From Bradyrhizobium genomosp. I (2014) (GTDB taxonomy: Bacteria > Pseudomonadota > Alphaproteobacteria > Rhizobiales > Xanthobacteraceae), in the NCBI RefSeq assembly GCF_000261685.1, contig NZ_AJQE01000085.1, positions 1-51,096 on the forward strand: a stretch of DNA of 51,096 bases. The letters run 5' to 3'. A model generated the notes under the pieces. It searched no databases. It saw only the letters and a list, made by a program, of their open reading frames with translations, and was not told where the DNA came from. Made by a program: the position numbers and the translations under genes. Shown piece by piece: positions 47,092 to 51,096 of the stretch; within the stretch, counting starts at the first letter, position 1, and every line of letters starts with the position of its first letter.

Positions 47092-47529
47092 CTGACCACA
47101 TCTGTATTGTCCAAGCCTGTTTTACCCAAGGTTGCCAAGCCTACGCGTAAAACATCGACCAAAGCTGCGGCCTTGAAGGCGCAACCCGACGCCGACAAGA
47201 CGCTGAGCCTGATCCTCTCCCGCCTCGAGGACATGAAGGCGGAAGAGACGGTCACCATCGACCTTCGCGGCAAATCGGCGTACTCCGACTACATGATCGT
47301 CACCACCGGCCGGGTGAACCGGCACGTCGGCGCGATCGCGGAAAACGTCACCAAGAGCCTCAAGGAAAACGGCGTCAAGAACATCCATGTCGAGGGCTTG
47401 CCCAATTGCGACTGGGTGCTGATCGATTCCGGCGACGTGATCGTGCACGTGTTCAGACCCGAGGTCCGCGAGTTCTACAATCTCGAGCGATTGTACACGC
47501 AGGGCCCTGGGGCGGCGAAGGCGATCTAG
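47092..47529 (+). CDS. rsfS: Ribosome silencing factor RsfS (DUF143)
   Basis: About 145 residues. RsfS binds ribosomal protein L14 and blocks subunit joining when nutrients are short. It has a Lys/Ala-rich leader, then the core with TVTIDLRGKSAYSDYMIVTTGR, VEGLPNCDWVLIDSGDVIVHVF and the conserved REFYNLERLY near the end. No ATG fits: the only frame-correct starts are CTG at 47092, which has AAAGGA (47079-47084) 7 bases upstream, and TTG at 47107, which has none. I place the start at 47092 with caution. An in-frame stop lies at 47077. Confidence 0.88.
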   Translation: MTTSVLSKPVLPKVAKPTRKTSTKAAALKAQPDADKTLSLILSRLEDMKAEETVTIDLRGKSAYSDYMIVTTGRVNRHVGAIAENVTKSLKENGVKNIHVEGLPNCDWVLIDSGDVIVHVFRPEVREFYNLERLYTQGPGAAKAI

Positions 47530-47537
47530 GCTCATCG

Positions 47538-47556
47538 AGCCGATTTCGAATCGGCT
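47538..47556. other. Perfect 8-bp hairpin after rsfS
   Basis: AGCCGATT-TCG-AATCGGCT, 8 bases beyond the rsfS stop. There is no T run, so it is a stabilising hairpin or attenuator rather than a clear terminator. A second hairpin, GCGCGC-TTGTA-GCGCGC, lies at about 47579-47595. Confidence 0.6.
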
Positions 47557-47608
47557 GACGCGCATGCTAGCGTCGTGCGCGCGCTTGTAGCGCGCGGTCT
47601 CGAAGCGC

Positions 47609-47640
47609 GACCCTGAAGATATCAGACCCTGAAGATATCA
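47609..47640 (+). repeat. Tandem duplication of 16 bases ending at the rlmH start codon
   Basis: GACCCTGAAGATATCA occurs twice without a gap (47609-47624 and 47625-47640). The last A is the first base of the rlmH ATG. The duplication covers the ribosome-binding region (TGAAG before ATG). Confidence 0.85.
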
Positions 47641-48122
47641 TGCGTGTTGCTGTCATTGCGGTGGGCCGGCTGAAGCAGGGCCCCGAACGGGAGCTTGCCG
47701 ATCGCTATTTCGAGCGGTTCGACGAGGCCGGCCGCAAGCTTGGATTCCGCGAGCTCAGCATCCACGAAATTCCCGAGAGCCGCGCGCGCGATGCTGCGAC
47801 ACGGATGGCCGAAGAGGCCACGGCGATCTCAGCGCATGTTCCGGAGAGATCCATCCTGGTGACACTGGACGAGCGCGGCCAGAATCTCGATTCCACCGTA
47901 TTCGCACGGCATCTCGGGCGCTGGCGCGACGAAGGCGCCGGACATACTGTCTTCGTGATCGGAGGGGCGGACGGACTTTCGCCCGAATTGCGCCGTAAGG
48001 CCAAGCTCGCGATCGCGTTCGGCTCTGCGACCTGGCCGCACCAGATGGTCCGCGTCATGCTTCTGGAACAGCTTTATCGGGCCGCCACCATTCTGGCCGG
48101 CCATCCCTATCACCGCGCGTGA
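47640..48122 (+). CDS. rlmH: 23S rRNA (pseudouridine1915-N3)-methyltransferase
   Basis: A 160-residue SPOUT-class methyltransferase, full length. The knotted SAM site is seen in FVIGGADGLSPELRRKA and LAIAFGSATWPHQMVRVMLLEQLYRA, ending GHPYHRA. It methylates a pseudouridine in helix 69 of 23S rRNA. It continues the nadD-rsfS-rlmH block. The ATG is at 47640, at the edge of a 16-base tandem repeat. envC follows after 34 bases. Confidence 0.97.
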   Translation: MRVAVIAVGRLKQGPERELADRYFERFDEAGRKLGFRELSIHEIPESRARDAATRMAEEATAISAHVPERSILVTLDERGQNLDSTVFARHLGRWRDEGAGHTVFVIGGADGLSPELRRKAKLAIAFGSATWPHQMVRVMLLEQLYRAATILAGHPYHRA

Positions 48123-48156
48123 TGCGCGCCACAACGAGCAACTTTGCTGAGAAGCG

Positions 48157-49494
48157 ATGCGAGCGCCGATTCTCAACCTGCTGCTGATCGCCAACGTCGC
48201 CGGCGCAAGCCTCGCGCAAGCCCAGACGGCAACGCCGGCGCCGCAGACCGCAGCCGTCTCGCCCGACGCGATCAAGCAGCGTGAGCAGGAGCTGGAGGCC
48301 GCGCGCGCCAGGCAGAAGAGCGCGGAGGAAGCGCAGGCCAAGCTCAAGGCCGAGATCACCGCGCTCGGCCAGGACCGCACCCAGCTCAATCAGCAACTGA
48401 TCGAGACCGCCGCCAACGTGCGCACCGTGGAGACCAAGATCGACGAGGCAGAAGCGCGACTGCGCGCGCTGAACGACCGCGAGCAACAGATGCGCATCTC
48501 GCTCGATTCGCGCCGTTCCGACATCGTCGAGGTGCTGGCGGCCTTGCAGCGCGCCGGCCGGCGCGCGCCGCCGGCGCTGCTGGTGCGGCCCGAAGATGCG
48601 CTGCAATCGCTGCGCACGGCGATGCTGCTCGGCGCCGTCGTGCCGGAATTGCGTGGCCGTGCCGAGAAGATCGCGGGCGAGCTCGGCGAGCTCGTGGCCT
48701 TGCGCAAGACCATCGCCACCGAACGCGACCAACTCGCCGCCGACCGCGACAAGGTCCGCAACGACCAGACCCGACTCACCGCCCTGGTCGACGAGCGGCA
48801 GCGCCAGCAGGCGGCACGCGAGAAGGACCTCGATGCCGAGAATGCGCGCGCCATCGCGCTCTCGAGACAGGTCGGCGATCTCCAGGGGCTGATCGCCAAG
48901 ATGGAGCAGGATCTGCAAAGCGCCGCCAGGGCCGCGGAGAAGGCGGCTGAGGCCGCCAGGCAGGCCGAAGCCAAGGCGGCCGCCAGCGCCAATACGAGTG
49001 CCAAATCCGGTCCGGCCGCCTTCAAGGACCGGTCCCGCACGACCCCGGCGATCGCCTTCGCGTCGGCCAAGGGCCTCCTGCCTCTCCCGGTTAACGGTAA
49101 CAAGATCAGGGACTTTGGCGGTTCCGACGGGGTCGGCGGGGTTCAGAAGGGCATTTCGCTGGCCACCAGGCCCGGCTCCCAGGTCACGACGCCGTGTGAC
49201 GGCTGGGTGGTCTATGCCGGCCCATTCCGCAGCTATGGACAACTCTTGATCCTCAATGCCGGGGGCGGGTATCATGTCCTGATCGCCGGGATGGAGCGCA
49301 TTTCGGTCAACATCGGACAGTTTGTGCTCACGGGGGAGCCGGTCGCGACCATGGGGTCGACATCTCAAGTCGCCTCCATTCTCGCCACGAACGCGAGTCA
49401 ACCTGTGCTGTATGTCGAGTTCCGTAAGGACGGCACTCCAATCGATCCAGGCCCATGGTGGGCCGCAAATGAAGGCGAGAAGGTTCGCGGATGA
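48157..49494 (+). CDS. envC: Murein hydrolase activator, EnvC-like
   Basis: A 445-residue exported protein. Signal peptide residues 1-22 (cleavage near LAQAQ). A very long coiled coil rich in Gln/Glu/Ala/Arg (about 40-290) is followed by a LytM-type C-terminal domain (about 305-440: GISLATRPGSQVTTPCDGWV ... GGGYHVLIAGME ... TGEPVA). The zinc-binding HxGxD and HxH patterns are missing, as in E. coli EnvC, so it should activate amidases rather than cut peptidoglycan; an Amidase_3 is encoded at 15290-16102. ctpA overlaps the end by 4 bases. Confidence 0.9.
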   Translation: MRAPILNLLLIANVAGASLAQAQTATPAPQTAAVSPDAIKQREQELEAARARQKSAEEAQAKLKAEITALGQDRTQLNQQLIETAANVRTVETKIDEAEARLRALNDREQQMRISLDSRRSDIVEVLAALQRAGRRAPPALLVRPEDALQSLRTAMLLGAVVPELRGRAEKIAGELGELVALRKTIATERDQLAADRDKVRNDQTRLTALVDERQRQQAAREKDLDAENARAIALSRQVGDLQGLIAKMEQDLQSAARAAEKAAEAARQAEAKAAASANTSAKSGPAAFKDRSRTTPAIAFASAKGLLPLPVNGNKIRDFGGSDGVGGVQKGISLATRPGSQVTTPCDGWVVYAGPFRSYGQLLILNAGGGYHVLIAGMERISVNIGQFVLTGEPVATMGSTSQVASILATNASQPVLYVEFRKDGTPIDPGPWWAANEGEKVRG

Positions 49495-50849
49495 TGCGCA
49501 AGACTTCAGTAATCCTCCTCAGCGCCGCCACCGGTGCGGCGCTGACGCTGTTCGTGACCCAGCCGCGCGCGGTGTTCATGGGCTCCAGCGCGCGGGCCGC
49601 CACTGCGGACACCTATCGTCAGCTCAATCTGTTCGGCGACGTCTTCGAGCGCGTGCGCTCCGACTATGTCGAGAAGCCCGACGATACCAAGCTGATCGAA
49701 TCCGCCATCAGCGGCATGCTCACCGGCCTCGATCCGCATTCGAGCTACATGGACGCCAAGAGCTTCCGCGACATGCAGGTGCAGACCCGCGGTGAGTTCG
49801 GCGGCCTCGGCATCGAGGTCACGATGGAAGACGGCCTGATCAAGGTGGTCTCGCCGATCGACGACACGCCGGCCTCCCGCGCCGGCGTCATGGCCAATGA
49901 CATCATCACCAATCTCGACGACGAGGCGGTGCAGGGCCTGACTCTCAACCAGGCCGTCGAGAAGATGCGCGGCCCGGTCAACACCAAGATCAAGCTCAAG
50001 ATCATCCGCAAGGGTCAGGACAATCCGATCGACATCACCCTGGTGCGCGACAACATCCGCGTCCGCTCGGTGCGCGCGCGCGTCGAGCAGGACGACATCG
50101 CCTATATCCGCATCACCACCTTCAACGAGCAGACCACCGAAGGCCTGAAGCGCGAGGTCGCCAACCTCTCGAACCAGATCGGTGACAAGCTCAAGGGCTA
50201 CATCATCGACCTCCGCAACAATCCAGGCGGCCTGCTCGAGGAAGCGGTCACCGTCTCCGACTCGTTCCTGGAGAAGGGCGAGATCGTGTCGACCCGCGGC
50301 CGCAACGCCGAGGAGACCCAGCGCCGCACCGCGCATGCGGGCGACCTGACCAAGGGCAAGCCGGTCATCGTGCTGGTCAATGGCGGCTCTGCCTCGGCGT
50401 CGGAAATTGTCGCCGGCGCGCTGCAGGACCACAAGCGCGCGACCATCGTCGGCACGCGCTCGTTCGGCAAGGGCTCGGTGCAGACCATCATTCCGCTGGG
50501 AAGCGGCAACGGCGCGTTGCGGCTGACCACCGCCCGCTACTACACGCCGTCGGGCAAGTCGATCCAGGCCAAGGGCATCGTGCCCGACATCGAGGTGCTC
50601 CAGGACGTGCCGGACGAGCTGAAGTCGCGCACCGACACCAAGGGCGAGGCTTCGCTGCGCGGCCATCTGAAGAACGACGGCGACGAGAAGACCGGCTCGC
50701 AGTCCTACGTCCCGCCCGATGCCAAGGACGACAAGGCACTCAAGCTTGCCGGCGACCTGCTCCACGGCATCAAGAACAGCGCCTCCGCCGCACCCGCGCC
50801 CGGCGGCGACAGCAAGGCCACGGCCGACAAGCCCAAGGCGGCGAACTAA
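49491..50849 (+). CDS. ctpA: S41-family C-terminal processing protease
   Basis: A 452-residue periplasmic serine protease. An N-terminal signal or anchor (SVILLSAATGAALTLFV) precedes a PDZ domain (about 85-170, with EFGGLGIEVTMEDGLIKVVS). The S41 core contains the catalytic Ser in NGGSASASEIVAGALQDH and Lys in GTRSFGKGSVQT. The tail after residue 380 is charged and low in complexity. The start overlaps the envC stop (ATGATG), with GAGAAGG upstream. Ctp proteases trim exported proteins and control cell-wall hydrolases, which suits the envC link. Confidence 0.95.
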   Translation: MMRKTSVILLSAATGAALTLFVTQPRAVFMGSSARAATADTYRQLNLFGDVFERVRSDYVEKPDDTKLIESAISGMLTGLDPHSSYMDAKSFRDMQVQTRGEFGGLGIEVTMEDGLIKVVSPIDDTPASRAGVMANDIITNLDDEAVQGLTLNQAVEKMRGPVNTKIKLKIIRKGQDNPIDITLVRDNIRVRSVRARVEQDDIAYIRITTFNEQTTEGLKREVANLSNQIGDKLKGYIIDLRNNPGGLLEEAVTVSDSFLEKGEIVSTRGRNAEETQRRTAHAGDLTKGKPVIVLVNGGSASASEIVAGALQDHKRATIVGTRSFGKGSVQTIIPLGSGNGALRLTTARYYTPSGKSIQAKGIVPDIEVLQDVPDELKSRTDTKGEASLRGHLKNDGDEKTGSQSYVPPDAKDDKALKLAGDLLHGIKNSASAAPAPGGDSKATADKPKAAN

Positions 50850-50894
50850 GGCGGCGAACTAAGTCGACGCCACGCGCGGTCTCACGATCTCACG

Positions 50895-50926
50895 AAAAAA
50901 GGGCGGCTCTTCGAGCCGCCCTTTTT
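50895..50926. terminator. Strong bidirectional intrinsic terminator
   Basis: AAAAAA, then GGGCGGCTC (50901-50909), loop TTC, GAGCCGCCC (50913-50921) and TTTTT (50922-50926). The 9-bp GC stem with A and T tracts on both sides is the clearest factor-independent terminator in the window and ends the envC-ctpA transcript. Confidence 0.92.
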
Positions 50927-51016
50927 GCCTGGAACTCCGCCGTCCCCGTCCTATCCCGGCCTGCCGCCGCTTGACCGCGGCGTGGTATCGTCGGCTGGAG
51001 TGATTCGGGATCTCGC

Positions 51017-51096
51017 ATGACTGAAACGGCCGATGATCTGAGCGCCCCGCTCGGACAGGACAAGCCGCGCCGGAAACGCCGGCTGCGGCCGCCGTT
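51017..51096 (+). CDS. Start of a probable divergent polysaccharide deacetylase (YibQ/DUF610) gene
   Basis: An ATG at 51017 opens a frame that runs off the window: TETADDLSAPLGQDKPRRKR and a further basic stretch are visible. A short acidic start followed by a cluster of Arg/Lys before an expected membrane helix matches my memory of the protein that follows ctpA in Bradyrhizobium, but 26 residues do not prove it. Confidence 0.55.
   Translation, partial: MTETADDLSAPLGQDKPRRKRRLRPP

Overview
The window reads as an ordinary chromosomal segment of a Bradyrhizobium-like alphaproteobacterium. The basis is high GC with strong third-position GC bias, long antisense shadow ORFs, rhizobial gene blocks (proB-proA-nadD-rsfS-rlmH-envC-ctpA; pcaF/pcaHG; mutS...glnD), and many short palindromic intergenic repeats of the kind common in that genus (recognised from memory, not searched). 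I see no rRNA, tRNA, CRISPR array, prophage, insertion sequence or replication origin.

Layout. 1-3744: the end of an EAL-domain gene, then a tripartite tricarboxylate transporter operon (tctC-like, tctB, tctA). 3831-7838: a GGDEF/EAL protein with degenerate GGDEF motif, a small conserved protein, a membrane protein, rpmF and mtgA. 8008-11476: ispA, a DUF1345 membrane protein and a secreted caspase-like protein. 11649-17136: a GFA-family protein, an NTF2-like protein, a class A beta-lactamase, a Na+/H+ antiporter, a cell-wall amidase and a TauD-like dioxygenase. 17217-18073: a toxin-antitoxin module (DUF7662-like antitoxin, VapC-type PIN toxin) with its own clear promoter. 18080-21019: ispG, an EamA transporter and a Zur-like regulator. 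21133-24417: a marR-emrA-emrB efflux operon with a palindromic operator candidate. 24535-30338: a phosphotransferase-like protein, a chemoreceptor, and the beta-ketoadipate genes pcaG, pcaH and pcaF. 30554-39973: mutS, a soluble triple-PAS chemoreceptor, a membrane protein, an OsmC protein and glnD. 39984-43458: ogt, a DUF1304 protein, a branched-chain amino-acid-type binding protein and an orphan Bug-type binding protein. 43663-51096: proB, proA, nadD, rsfS, rlmH, envC, ctpA, a strong bidirectional terminator, and the start of a probable divergent polysaccharide deacetylase gene.

Themes. The window combines housekeeping genes (isoprenoid synthesis: ispA, ispG; cell wall: mtgA, amidase, envC, ctpA; proline and NAD synthesis; ribosome maturation; mismatch repair; nitrogen control) with soil-lifestyle functions (carboxylate uptake, protocatechuate breakdown, drug efflux, beta-lactam hydrolysis, chemotaxis, c-di-GMP signalling).

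No clearly new multi-gene system stands out. The most interesting local structures are: a pair of long imperfect palindromes side by side, one of them inside the 3' end of a transporter gene (19428-19590); the toxin-antitoxin promoter with a perfect 12-bp palindrome filling the -35/-10 spacer; the secreted caspase-like protein with a Cys-rich tail; the triplicated PAS module; and two short tandem duplications at gene edges (40962-41035 and 47609-47640).
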